Positions 25,163-38,252 of a stretch of DNA of 64,000 bases are shown one piece after another. Both the position numbers and the translations under genes were made by a program. Numbering within the stretch: position 1 is the stretch's first letter; the number at the start of each line of letters is the position of its first letter. Below the pieces are notes generated by a model. The model ran no database searches and was not told the DNA's origin. It was given only the letters and a program-made list of their open reading frames with translations. Origin of the DNA: Euwallacea fornicatus (taxonomy: Eukaryota; Arthropoda; Insecta; Coleoptera; Curculionidae); the NCBI RefSeq assembly GCF_040115645.1, contig NC_089542.1, positions 2,790,001 to 2,854,000 on the forward strand, written 5' to 3'.

Positions 25163-27503
25163 ATCCCGAACACAAAATCTGGAAGCTGTAAGAAGGATCC
25201 CGCTAGCGTTGAGACCCGTAAATGTTGTTGGGCCTTCGGATACGAAGGAAATTCACTTGAAATATAATAAAATAGAATAATGACCACTGTAATTTTGTTT
25301 TCGCCGTGGGGTTAGAATATCTGGTCAAAAATACATATTTTGCCGAATAGCTGATCAATTTTAAACTTAATCCAGAGTGAATACTCTCTCTCCTTGTAAT
25401 GCAGGAATATATTTTTTCTTTTACGAAAAAAAGGTTTGTTGAAAGTTCTGTAGAATTCATATTAAATTCCCCTTATCAATAAAAGTGGATATTTTGCTTT
25501 TAAAGCTAACGCTCTACAGAACCTAAAAATACTTCGGGTGATTCGTTTTGAAATGAAAGCTCTGTATATTCACTTAATGTCACAAGAAGGATTTGTTTCA
25601 AAACGGTAGAAATAACTTTCCCCCAGAATTTTGTAATGAAATGTAGTGGAAATCAATCGAATATACTCATTAAAATATGTTACAGCAATAAACTATTTAT
25701 GCACCGCATTTGGTGAGTTATAACCTATGGCCATTTTCAGTTTAATTAATATTAAATGCTATTAATGAAATTTGCTTTTACTGATAATCTATAATTGAAA
25801 TGAAACTTCTTAAATTAAAATAAATATTACTGGAATCTTTTGACAATATTAGGCTTACTTGTAGCAACAAAACCGATATTAAAATAACGTGCAAATCTAT
25901 GCGATTCAGCTCAGAGATTATATGGAGTGTGATTACATCAAAACTCTTTAAAAACTATCATAAGGCTAGATTGGGTTATTTAAAGATGACCGATAAAAAT
26001 TTGTAATCATATTGTCAAGGTTACTTGAAATTTCGTTAAAATTATTAATCAGATTATTCAAGTGAGTCCTGAGTTCAGATTAGTTCGGATTATTTTAAAT
26101 GGTTTTTAACATCTGGACCTAGACCGGTATTCAGATGATTAGATTATTTTAGGAGCGATTCCGGATTATTTTTTCAATTATGTAAATTGTTTTGTCAATT
26201 CTTCGTTGATCCTGGTTAGTTCGAGTTCAGACTTTTAAATACGTATTTCCTAAGAACATTCGAATTTTGAATAAAATTCTGAAATAATTCAAGCATCAAT
26301 GGTATTATGAGTAGAATGTCCACGTTCTTTATTGTACTTACAACACTAAACAATCTTCATTCAGATATGTGTGAGGGAGAATACTTAAATTGTAGCATTT
26401 AATATGTACCTATCCAGTCACTGTGTCATGAAAAAATGCCAAAAGCTAGAAGAATAATCATATTTTGGAAGGAAAAAGCAGGCAAAAAAGAGGTAATATG
26501 TATGCCACTTCTCACAAGATTCCAAATATAAGTTCCTGGCATCAGTGTGTCCTGAATGTCGGATGTCAAGCACAAACTCGAAGAAAAACAAAACGTGATA
26601 ACGCCTTTTCCTGGAAAATTCCACCTTATATTTGCTTAAAGTCTTGAAACATATTAAGCCCAAGTTTTTGTATGGGAAATCTCGTTACCGGAAGAACGTG
26701 AATGGAAAGTGTGTTCGTAGGTGGAGGAGTTTTTTATTTATGAATTTTCGAGATATTTTCTCGTAAAACTTACAAATATTCGAAAAAAATGCAAGAACGA
26801 TATAATGAGATACAAATGGTAATAGATGGTAAAACGAATTTCCAGTGGTTCTTCTAATACTTACTGCTCTTATTCGTCATTGGTTCTATTTCAGTCCAAT
26901 TAATGGTTTTATAGTATTATCAATAATAGAGTTAAAATCTCATTTTTATCCTAGTGTCATTTGCAGCAAAGTTTACATTGATTGATAAATGGAAAGGGAT
27001 GATGTATTGTAGTAAAAGTCAATATTTATCCAATTTATAAACACATAGTTTTTGATACATCTATAGTTTCGTTGACACTTAAACCCGACTTCATACATTA
27101 ATCTTGTGTATGTAGGAAAGTTTTCAAACTATTTAGGGTGATATTAAAAAACTGACATTCAAGAAAAATTAAAAACCATGAATCTCGTTAATAAAAAAAT
27201 TTATCTGCGTACAGGGTGGTAACAATTCCCAGCCTATGGGAATATCTGCCACTAGTATTTAATATTAAATGTGTTTGGAAATTTCAATTTTGTTCAGCGT
27301 AAACGCTAAAAACAATTCTAACTGAATACTCACTTTTTTATCTCCTTCGCTCTAAAGCGCTCATCAATTCACCTTAACGCAAAAATCGTTTTGAGCAGTC
27401 GAATAGAGTAGTCTAGATTCAGATCTGATTGCATCTTAAGTATTCCATAATTTCTCAGTCAATTTGACTTGCACTTCTTGCCGAAGTCGAATCTGGCTTA
27501 GCT
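25163..27503. other. AT-rich non-coding stretch, nothing recognised
   Basis: No supported gene or repeat. Overlapping short frames on both strands at 26.4-26.66 kb carry no motif. Confidence 0.45.
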
Positions 27504-27943
27504 GATGCACACGATTGTAACATATAAGAAACATGAAGGTGAACCTATAGAACAGCTTACAGTTGAGTTGAGGAGTCTGACCGACCCATATGAGCTGAGA
27601 CAGTAGATATATTTTTGATGATAAGGCAAATCAGGGAAATGTGGACCCAGTGGCGAAGGAAAATGGAGGTGTCCAATAGGCAGTATGAACATTCCCAGCC
27701 ACAGGGAGAAAATATGCGTTTTGGCACGGATATAGAAAAAAAGAGTATGGAAAAAGTGCACATGCTATGACCAAAACAGTCACTTGTGGCACTCTGTACG
27801 ACGAAACTACAAAAAAGGCGGAGAAACCGCAAAGAGGATAGCTTGAAATAGAGGAGGTGGAACTAATTTCAGGCTCATGAAAGATGGAAAATTTCACTTT
27901 CAGAATGTTGATAAAGATGGTTTTAACGAAAGTAGAACTGCTG
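27504..27943 (+). pseudogene. Possible retrotransposon gag / zinc-knuckle remnant
   Basis: One plus-strand frame stays protein-like for about 440 bp despite several in-frame stops, and its GC content exceeds the surroundings. Near 27520 it reads K-K-H-E-G-E-P-I-E-Q-L-T-V-E-L-R-S-L, like the gag motif 'pGEtieqfvteLr.L' of LTR retrotransposons. Further on, two Cys/His clusters appear: K-C-G-P-S-G-E-G-K-W-R-C-P and K-C-T-C-Y-D-Q-N-S-H-L-W-H. They resemble a degenerate pair of zinc knuckles. No protease, RT or LTR is visible nearby. Known from the family: gag proteins package the element RNA. The assignment is inference from weak motifs, and a decayed host gene is possible. Open frames on the opposite strand are shadows. 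Confidence 0.4.
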
Positions 27944-30900
27944 GATAAGGTGAGTTTATAGATGTCAATAAATCCAACTAATTTTTCGATGTAAATAAAA
28001 CACTATTTGCGAAACCGAAGCCGATGTAATTCATGGGAGATCCTGGAAAATGTAGTTAAGCATTGCTGGAGGATTGATTAAATACACTTTGGAATGCCAT
28101 GGCCGACACCATTCCGATGGAATAGTTTTAAGAAATTTAGTGCGATTTAAATAAATAAAAAACAATGTAGTGGTATTTACTTATATTAATAATAGTTTAC
28201 CTACTAATGGTAAGTGTAACCTCGAACGTGTTGTTAATGACATGATTGTAATCCTTCAATTTTTGTTGTTAATCAGTAGAGTGACGCGATCCTAAGTCTC
28301 AACTCGTGGGTTAATTGAAACATAATTAACATAATTTGGTCTGTTAATTAGAATAATCCCGGTATAAAATTATCATTACGAAGGGATAAATAAAGGCTGA
28401 TTATTAAAAAAAAACTCAAGTAGGTATTGAAATATCTGAGGCATTGGGGTTTTTAATGTTTGTTACTTCACCCTATGGCGGAACAACCGAATCACTTTCC
28501 TGAATCGAAAACTAACATGTCAATCAACTTTTGCAGTTTCTTAATTTTAGTGGTTAAAATTAATATCTCTTTTTAACATAACGTTAACATTACTTGGGTT
28601 AGTTTACGAAATTGGGCCAATCGCGATGACGATTTTATTCTAATATTAAGTGCTATTGTTCCAAATGAGGGATAATCAAGCTTCGCATTCTGCTTAAACA
28701 CTATTATGGTGTACTTAGAATGGGCTAATGGCCTTGGCATGGCTATGTGAAATACTTATTTAATGTTAATGGCATCTGCTGTGTGTGGAAATTCGGTATC
28801 AAATATTAAGCAACCACATTGGTTCACTGGTTCAGTGAAGGTTCTTTGCTATATACCGTCATTTTCATTTCGGTTCTGACATGCTCGATAGTATTCTATG
28901 CTAAATTAAAAAAAAATTGTAGGTGTATATTATTTCCCATATGTTTCCAAGGTGAATCTGAGTTTTGAAACTTTATTTGATAAATAAAAAAGTTGCAACG
29001 TGCCCGGAAATGATCTATAGTTATCTGGGAAACTTTTAGATTTTGAAAGGGGTCGTACCCGAATTTGAGCGGAGCCCTGTGAAAAGTTTTACTTTAACCT
29101 AGTTTAGCAAAACGGGCCTGATAGCATAAAAAGGCTTTTTTTATATAACTCTGTAGCGGCGCAAGAAGCGAGACTAATCTAGAAGCCCCATTGCTTTTAA
29201 AGGATAAAATATATTTTTTGCTGCGGACCCCATACCTCTATTTGCTTGTGATGATGTACAGATTAAGCCTTCAACCATATTTTTGAAATGTAGTCCATAA
29301 TCGTAACAATCACTCTCAATGGCTCGTTCTAACGATACGCAGTTACATTCAAAGAGGCCGAATCGTATGAAAAAAATAATCGAACTATTTCTCCACACTC
29401 TTGGCGAATAAGAGCATCGCATTCTATGTGACCATATTTCTCCACCTCACCTCGTGGAATTGAGGTTCGTAATTTTATTTCATAAAACCATGTAATGTAA
29501 GTGTAAGCAAAACAATTATTTTCTTCTCATTCTCCAAGACTCACTGATAAACGCCAAGTGTTTGTCTCTAAAATCCTGCCTGTATAAAGATATGCATCCT
29601 CTTTTCAAACACATCAGCACGTCTCCACAGAACGGCGCACATGTTGGGACAAGTGATGAAGGCAAGTTCGTGGTTCATTTTGTCTTAGCTGTACTATTCA
29701 TTGATCATTTCTGGAATACGTGATGTCATAAGCCATCTAACTCCCGCTTTCTAGTTTGTCGAAATACGTTCCGCACTTCTAGATAAATTAGTTTCAAGTT
29801 TTCTCTAATCAAGTGTACTGAACAAGAAAAAACTATTTAATTTTGAAGACTTGCATTCATATAGAAGATAAAAATATTCAGACTGTAAAACCGATCAAGG
29901 GAAGGAATTCGAAAAATGAACAGATTGATAGGACGACTGACGTGGCTCTCAACATTGATCGAACGAAAACACTCCTCTTAACATGCATGTATTATAGATT
30001 TTCCAACAAAGGAATAACTCTACTCTGTATTTCAATAATTTAACATTTATCCCCAAGGGCCTTATTCTGATATTCTCTGTAGGCCAAAATCGAACGTCAG
30101 CTCTGAGCGTGACTTAAATTGACAGATCTACTGACAATTTAACGCACACTTGTAATTCAGGTTAGTTAGAGTTCGGCTCTGGCCTAGGGAAAATGTGTGG
30201 ATTAATGTTTGATTGGATCATAAGATGTATAGATTTTATCGAAGCTAAATATAGAGGAACATATTACAACGCAACGATGTAGAATCTGAACACGATTAAT
30301 AACATCAACATTGGGCTTGCCAAATTCATTGCATGTTTTGGGTTAAGGCCAGTTAGAGTTTAGTAAATGTCTGAAAATAGACAAAGGATGTGGGTGATGA
30401 TTTTAGTGAACCACTTATACCTTTTTCAGGATCAATCATTAGATACAGGCAGTAAAATAAACTTTAATTAGACTAATAGAGAAAGTTTCCGTCAGGATTT
30501 AGGTTAACGATGCAATTCCAGAAACATACCCAAGATTTCATGGTTTATGGAATTTACGAGAAAAAAGCTTTAAAGCAAAATCCTATCGTACATAAATAAA
30601 ATCGAAACTACGTTAAAGCCTTAGCCATTTATCACGTAAAATATTACCTACAGCTGATACTAGTTGAAAGCAAAAATCGGGCTTGAGTGCTCAGTTATAC
30701 TTGCTTTTGTACAAATCCTATGGTTGGCGAAATTAGAGTTGGAAAGAGTTCAAAGGAATCTGTAGATCAGGTGTTGTCGTCACGTAATTTTGTTTAGTTG
30801 TAAATCGTAAAACCCCTCGCAATTACACCACGGACGCACTGAGCGAACAAAAACGAACGAACGCAACTGAACGTGTTTTCTCATGAATTCTCACGAAACT

Positions 30901-32412
30901 GATTACTGCGGAGTCAGTCAGCTCCAATAGGGCTACAATTTCGGTCAGTGAGAAATATATGTTTTACATTCTATAATTGATGTTTGTATAATCACCGTTT
31001 TCGTACCTTTGATAATTTGGACATTGGTCGAGCTCAAACTCTACAATTACTACAAAGAAGGAAGATAAAAAATTACGGCAATCACTCGATATATTTTTCA
31101 TTAAACGTTGTACCTCTAGATTTATCTTTTACCGCGAAAATTGAAAATTTGTACATGAAACTTCTGCCGGAAACCAATAACACGTTATTGCTTTTAGATA
31201 ATCGATCAGGATTGCTCCCCAACATCAAAGAAAATACCCTGATGGTAATAATTATCCCTGAGGGTCATACCACGTGACTGCAAATTGATTCCTTAATTAA
31301 AAGGGTAGATATCGGTTTACGATATGAAATGAACTTTTAGAGAGAGCATTAAAATTAGGGCCTGCAAATTTGGAGAACTTATTTTTTTTAGAGGTGGAGG
31401 GGAAGAAATGAGCAATTATTACCATTCCATCAGTTCTCACTTGATGCAAGAAGCAAAAGCGAAGCGTAAACACCCCTGTTAGAACAAATTTAGCCTTATT
31501 TATCAATCTTCTGATGTTTGCAGAGCAATTAATTACTCAATTTGAGATGTTGATGTAATAAAATAATTAACAGAGCAGCGGTTATTTAATGACAATGCGG
31601 TAACAATAAGGGAAGTTTCTGTTGATTTATTGCGGCAAGAAAGACTAAGTTTCTCAGTAATAATAATAGTATGATGTAACTCCAAATTGAAATACTATTT
31701 GAATTGATAAATGTTTCTCTAGTGTTTTGAGGAAAACGTGACATGGTATTGATGTCGGGAACAATGGTTTCAAAAAGTTAATTCCAGTGGCATTTTCAAT
31801 TCGAGGCCCAAATTGAAAGATTTTTATTGATCTTATCGGCCACGAAAGTGAGAAGCATGTATTTCGATAATACTGGAAAATTGGTAATGACTAATGAGAA
31901 GCTTGAAATGAAATTCCATTTCTTCTAGGAAAAAGCTTACGTGAACTTATTTCGTAATTTTTGCTCATTCAACGTTCATGAAGCAACATTTCTGAAATTC
32001 CCATGATTAGATTTGTCGTAGTACACCTAATGGCTTTGAACATGCAAGTTATTTGTGTTTTGTCATGAATCTTTGGCAAATCCTAGCTGATGAGTTGTAC
32101 ACGTAATACAATCATTATAAGGTTTATTAATATAAATATGGAATTTTAAAGTGGTCTCACTTCAGCACAAGAACATGAAATTGGCATGTTTCCCGCTTCC
32201 AATTAAGCTAAATAGAGAAAAGAGTTGTGATTAATTGAATATAATGCATTTCCATTATAGGCTTCCATGCACGTAACAAAGCATGATTTAACCACGTGTG
32301 ACGATGCACAAACATATGGCGATAAGAATAAAGTGGCACATCTGGAATGAAACAACAAGTAATTCTGGCTGCGACACATAGAAAAGTTTATGATAATGGC
32401 AATATACGAATG
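27944..32412. other. AT-rich non-coding stretch, nothing recognised
   Basis: No gene could be identified. A plus-strand frame at 30984-31277 (97 codons) and a minus-strand frame at 29174-29422 match nothing I know. The stretch at 30.84-30.88 kb is rich in GAACGAA/GAACAAA words resembling a 5' leader, but nothing confirms this. Confidence 0.4.
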
Positions 32413-32630
32413 TACAGTACCTTTTTCGCTGCTATGCACATGGAGCTTCAGTGAGTGCAAGCAAGACGCAATTAGGCGATTGATAAGTGCGAGGGAGACA
32501 GAACATCGTTTCCCCTTCTATTGTCAACGATCGGCTAGTGTCGTTGATTCGCAATCAGTACGCCTTTATTCGAAGATGAGCATAGTTCTACGTGATTTTA
32601 GAGGACGCAAATTACGTACATGCATGCAAA
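32413..32630 (+). mobile_element. Solo inverted-repeat arm of the DD41D element family
   Basis: It begins TACAGTACCTTTTTCGCTG and aligns throughout with the reverse complement of 10795-11060, including GCAAGCAAGACGCAATTAGG, AACGATCGGCTAG and TTCTACGTGATTTTAG. No partner arm or transposase sequence is seen nearby, so this is a truncated copy or one half of a recombined element. Confidence 0.75.
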
Positions 32631-34944
32631 TTTGAATTCGTTCTTCGAGAACAAATACCATGTTTAATTTGAATGTAGCCTTACCTTTACAAACGCCATG
32701 AAAAATATTGCCATTTTAAAATGCATCAATTGAAAAACAAGCCATTTCTGTGGCATAATCCGTGATATATTTAAATGATAAGTATATCTTGGATATATGC
32801 ATATGAATTGAAAGCCATATTGCCTATATGGCCACGACCGCAGAAGAATATTTCTATTCATCTCCAAGTTTTATCCATTCTTACTTTATGAGTTCAAAAC
32901 TGATTGAAGCATTTAGCTGTCCTTTTTACGAACGAGCCCTCCTTTATTTGCACTGCAAATAATTAAATGCTTTAAATACTTTTTTGTTAGTAGTTGCCCG
33001 ATTTTTAATTTTATGTTTTTTCATCAAAAAGTCATCAATGCCCTTTATTTCCTGCTTGCTATGCTATAGGAAATCAAGATTTAATCGTTTTCTGAGTTAT
33101 GGTATTTCCACTCCGTTAAGTTTCTTGTTCAGCGTAAAAACCTAATTACTTGAATTACTTAATTTTTCATCCTGTTTTTTTCTGCACATTTTATACTATA
33201 AATATTTTCTCTAGTGTTATCGATATCATAAAATCGACCATTAAAGGGCGAAACTGATGGACGCATTATAGGCACTCCTCAAGTACTTTAACAAATTTTC
33301 TTTTCTTGGGGAAAATGCACTTACAAAAGATAATGGAGATCCCAAATGGCTGTTGCTGGCTTCGCATTATGGGAAGCGAATTTCAACAATGACATGCAAA
33401 TTGACGCAATTTTTATTATTTGCTATATTCATGGTTTTTGTATAAAATGGTGTTTGGTTTGGCTGCGTAGTTGCATAACATTTACAAACGTTTGTTATCA
33501 TTTGGTTGACCATGGATGGCCTAGGTCCACACAGATAAATAAAACTAATATTATTCCCTTTTTTTGTTTAACAAAACCTGTCAGAATATTCTACGCTATT
33601 TCGAATAGGACCTATTTCCGTCATTAAATTGTACAAGTTTCTAATATGACGAAACGTCTAATTGATTGTTTGAGCTACATTTTTATAATATCCATTGTGA
33701 GATTGACTAGCTTGTTACAAATCATTTCGGTTTTTGCCACTTTAGGAATAGTTTGCATTTAATCTCCATATTACCAGCGCATTAAAATCGCAGATAAAAA
33801 TAACTTTCCAAAATTTCAAAATTTTTGTTATGGTATTCTTGGATAAAGAGTTTTAATATCCGTTTTGAAAATCGAGGAACAAATTAAAGTACATCGTTTG
33901 GATTAATTTTAATTCAAATATCTAGGGAGCGGAAAAAATGCCCGCCAAATTGACACTTCGTAAGCATTAATACTATAATTATCACAATCCATTAGGTTCT
34001 TTATGTTTTTTTGGCGGTATATAATTATATGTTTAAGTTATGAAGTTATAACAATAAGTATTTTATCTATGGCAGCCACGAAATACGATATATATAGATT
34101 GAAAAACTTTTATCTAACACAATATATTTTTCATGATAAGTAACTGATCAAATTTCATCGTTTCATCCAACAGATAACGCTTTATTTTTGTTCATGATTT
34201 GGTTTTCACTGGATATTAAGTACTTTTGGTAAATACCTCTGGTAATTTACTTGAATGATCGCTTTACTTTCATTTAGGTTTACTGTTAAAATGGAAGTAT
34301 CCATTCTAACAAATTGAAAATAATTAATTATGACATTTTGAAATGGAAACAACGAGATGGAAGGATAATAGTTACTGAAAAATATGTTATTGTTAAAGCG
34401 AAAGCAAAAAAATTCTTTTTCAGAAAACAAGACAATCAGGATAAATCGTTAGGTCTTAGTTAACGCGAGAAAAATGAAATTAATGTGACAATAAAGGTGC
34501 GAGTACGATTCATTATTTATGGTTGAAATCTTATTAACCGAATTCAGAATTAAGTTCTCATAGCTCGGAGCTCAATTTACTCTTCATTTTTATTAGTCTT
34601 GACAGCTTAGGAAAAAAGGAAGTAATGGATTATGTTCCTCTATGTTCAAGATATGTTAACTTTTTTATCTGAAATCTCTCAAGCTAAAAAGATATAGTAC
34701 AATCCAGCTTTGGGAATAACATCGTGTATAAACTCAGCAATATATTCAATAATGCAAAAAGTGAAATAATTATGAAGCAATTATTTGGGCACCAAAACCA
34801 GCTGAAATTCTACTTCTATCAATAGTAATATATCGCAACAAATGAAGTTTTTTCTACTTTAAATTGCAAGAAATATAATTTGAATTTGCTCAAATTGCGT
34901 GAACTCGGTAACATCAAGAAAACTGTTGGCATTAAGTCGATATT
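32631..34944. other. AT-rich non-coding stretch, nothing recognised
   Basis: Only short AT-rich open frames, such as 33346-33627 (+), without motifs. Confidence 0.45.
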
Positions 34945-35060
34945 CAGGGTGTTCCGTGACTGGACCGACAAATTTTACTAGAAATTCAAAAAAGGTGGAC
35001 ATATGGGAAGGACATATTTCAAAAATCGTCATATACATATAAGATGGTAAACGTAAAGAT
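34945..35060 (+). mobile_element. Possible end of a DNA transposon or MITE (CAGGGTGTTCC type)
   Basis: The CAGGGTGTTCC start, followed by TGACTGGACCGACAAATTTT, resembles termini of common insect Tc1/mariner-type non-autonomous elements. The foldback at 55.4 kb starts with the same CAGGGTG. No inverted partner was found, so the extent is a guess. Confidence 0.3.
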
Positions 35061-38020
35061 AGGACAATAAGTGATTGTTCTCACACTTGTAATCTAATGC
35101 GTTATATGCTTTTGGCATATAAACGTCTTATGTGAGTGAACCAAGGAATCCGAGAACTTAACTCGATACCAAATATGGAAATGCACAAGTGCATGGTAAA
35201 CCGCAATTTAACATCCTCCACCCTACTTCCGTATAAGTATGTCATAAATTAAGATCCAGGTCAAAACAATCTTATTTAATGCGAAATTTCGTAAAATATC
35301 TCTTGGCAGCGTTTAATTATAATTTATTAGTAATAAACGGAAACCATTATATCCGACACTAGTTGAAAACTCTGCTCAGATTACAAAAGTTTCTAACAGA
35401 TAAAAAAACAAAAAAGGAAAAGAGAGCAGAAACCGCTGATCTATCAAACATAATTCCATGTTTCTGGAAAGGAAAAATGCTTTATATCTAGTTTTATTTT
35501 GAAATTATACATAATTTAAGTTCACGTTTCAGAACCTTCTGACATGTCAGCCTACGCAAATTCAATAAAATTGGGATTTTTTTGTGAAAGTAGAGTTAAG
35601 CTCGTAACAAAACCATAAAACCTAAAATTCTTTTTTCAATTTTTATTTAAAATTGAATTTAAAATTTTAAAATATTGAAAAATGGATTTTAAGCGATTTA
35701 CGGATTTTCGATATTGCTATTCTATCTCCACGAATTTTTTATTAAATATTCATGAAGTGCAGAAACTTACTGACAGGTTCCTTTTTTCATTAGATAAACG
35801 GAGTTATCGTTAAATTTTGCGTTACGTATATCATTCGGGCGTCTCAAAGCTGAATAATTAACAGCTGATTGGAAAATTGTAATTGTTACAAGCGAGTGAA
35901 TAGAGATTGCAAAATTGTGCAATTTAGATCGAATTAGTGCTAAATTGAATCTTATGTTCAACGCAATTTGTGGAAATTTAACACTAATTAGACAGGGTGT
36001 TTTAGTTAAAGGCAAACAAATTTTCAATTATGTTATATACATTTCAGTTTGTAAATTATTTATGAATTTTGATGTCAAGCCATTTCAGATATACGGTCAC
36101 GAAGCCTATATACATAGAGAAAACCAGGTTTGAATTTTTTTTTTTTTTTTTATACAAAGTCTTTTTAATAATATTTTTAAGGTTCAAGTAGCCTAACAAA
36201 TTTTCTGGTAATCAGCAAGTCTAAATGCTTCTTGATTTTGTAAATAAAGGCAAATCTCCAAAAAGAGCGATGATACATAAAAATTTACTACTCTAACCTT
36301 ATCGTAAAGTGTTCCCATATGAATGATAGCAAATACTATAAAAATGTTTTTCTGTATTTTTGGAAAAAATGAAACTTTCTGAAACTAGACGTTTTTAGAG
36401 TAAGTAATTCGTGTTAAATTAAGTGGCAATTTTATTGCGTCTAACCGTTTAGCAGCTGTCAAAACTGAATTTATATAATATGTCATAAAAAAGTGATCCA
36501 GGCATATGAATTGTAAAAGCCAAGCTTTGAGCTTATTCAGAATACATTCAGCAATATATCAAATATCGTTAGAGGTCTACATATGAGTTTGTGCTAAGAA
36601 ATTATTTCTTTACAGTAGCAAAATGCAAAAGAATATTTTTACAGTAGAATATTGATAGTTTGAACTATTAATATTTAATACGATTCCAATTTTCAAATTT
36701 CAAATACTAATACGGATAAAGTTATCCTTTAAGTGAAATGAAAAACGCCAACAAAACTATTACAACCTTGTACAAATGTTCAACATTGTACAACAGTGAA
36801 AAGAATTACATGGAAAACCATGTTAGTCACTAATTGTTCCTAAAATATATTCCAGTCATTAATAATCACAATTTAATTACTTTTATTAGGTTTGCGAAAT
36901 AATCCTGGAACTATGTTCAGCCCTGTTTACAATAGAAATTAATTTAAAAAATTACACAGTAAATTTTGTATTCATTTTAACGGGAGAGTCATTTTAATGA
37001 TAGGATTAATAGTAGCAAATAATGTCATGATAATGAATAATTGTGTATATGTAGTTTCATTAAATTTAAATTTTCTTTATAAAGCAATTTGGTTTAAATT
37101 ATTAATTAATTTATCAATGTTTATCAAAGGCATTTTTCCAAACTTTGTATTAGGAGTGGTTCAGTGATTAAATAATGTTATTTTACTATGATTTTAATAA
37201 ATAATCAAACTAGAAATTGCAGAAAAAACAGAATTCATTTATGCCTTCAGTATCACTCAATCTTACTCACCTGTTGATACAGTTAGGTATTCCAAATTTG
37301 TACCCTCGAATATTGCGAGTATTCCCAAAAAAATCAACGTTCAAAATAAAAAGAAACGCGGTGTCTAAAAGTTTTCCACCCACTTCCAGCAAACTTTGCT
37401 AAAATCATTCATTAACTTTGGCTAAACGTCATCACGCAATTAACTTATACATAAATTTCCTTGAGCAAAAGTTCCCTTTTTTGGTGGTTCTAAACCAAGA
37501 AAAATTAGAAAACTCTCCTAAAGCTCACTTTCTCCATACAAAAAGTTCGAAACTTTCCGTACGCAAGTTGCGGAGTTAATCTGGTAGGAAATCAGCCGGA
37601 ACCGAGTTCGTTCATTTCCCGCGCGCAAAACTGAGCTTCGCCGTGTGCTCCACCATTCTCCATTCATGGAGAGTGGCGCCAAATCGAAAATTCATGCGCC
37701 AACATTTAACGTGGAATCCGTTAACCTTTACCTACACAGCCACGGGCTTTTATGCCTCCGGTCATTCTAATCCGGCGCCGTTCCTTATGGAGTCCCAGTT
37801 TGATATCACCTTACTAATTAATTAAATGTGGGAGAAGGAAAGAGAATGAACTTTAATGGGTTTAACGGAAGGATAATGGACAGTTAAGATTTATGGTGGA
37901 ATAATTTTTATGTAATTATATAGAGGAGAAACAAATAAAGCCTTTTAGGATAATAATTATTCACTTGCACTCTTCCAATTTTAAAGTGAGGGAAGTTCGG
38001 ATTTGAGTAATAATAAGTTT
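35061..38020. other. Mostly AT-rich non-coding stretch with a GC-richer island at its right end
   Basis: No gene found. It holds a 17-T homopolymer at 36135-36151. At 37.56-37.83 kb the base composition becomes clearly GC- and CpG-richer than the surroundings. An open frame there (37643-37825) has no recognised motif. Confidence 0.4.
37615..37683. promoter_or_regulatory. Possible E2F-type sites in a CpG-richer island
   Basis: TTTCCCGCGCGC at 37615-37626 and GGCGCCAAA at 37675-37683 each fit the E2F consensus (TTTSSCGS), in opposite orientations and about 50 bp apart. Paired sites of this kind occur in promoters of replication and cell-cycle genes, but no such gene is visible here. The functional role is inference. 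Confidence 0.25.
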
Positions 38021-38239
38021 GTACGAACCCCCCCCCCCCCCCCCCCCCCGTTGAAGTAATGCCTGACGGCGGTTTCGGAGGGGATCTAGGGTGAAGAGAG
38101 GAGGGTTTTAATGGGTAGACACCTCCCTTCAGGGGTTGAATCCCACATAACCCGGTCGCTCGAACATCAGACCGGGTACCTTTTGAAGGTTTCCCTCCTG
38201 TATAAAAAAAAATAATAAAAAAAAAAAAATAAATAATAA
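38021..38239 (+). mobile_element. 5'-truncated non-LTR retrotransposon (or SINE) with perfect 13-bp target duplication
   Basis: TAATAATAAGTTT occurs at 38008-38020 and again at 38240-38252, bracketing a 219-bp insert. The insert starts GTACGAA and continues with an uninterrupted run of 22 C (38028-38049). A GC-rich segment follows with GGTTTTAATGGGTAGACACC, GGGGTTGAATCCCAC and ACCTTTTGAAGGTTTCCC, and it ends in an A-rich tail with AAT units (about 38202-38239). GC-rich 3' ends with a GTGGGTAG-like block before an A-rich tail are typical of insect non-LTR elements. The intact duplication points to a fairly recent insertion by target-primed reverse transcription. No open reading frame is included. 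Confidence 0.8.
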
Positions 38240-38252
38240 TAATAATAAGTTT

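Noticed and set aside
30984..31277. 97-codon ORF preceded by GAACGAA-rich DNA
   Set aside because: No motif, no splice evidence and no homologous family recalled.
38139..38155. GGGGTTGAATCCCAC as a tRNA-type B box (tRNA-derived SINE)
   Set aside because: It lacks the C of GGTTCGAATCC and no A box lies upstream at suitable distance; a non-LTR 3' tail explains the segment better.
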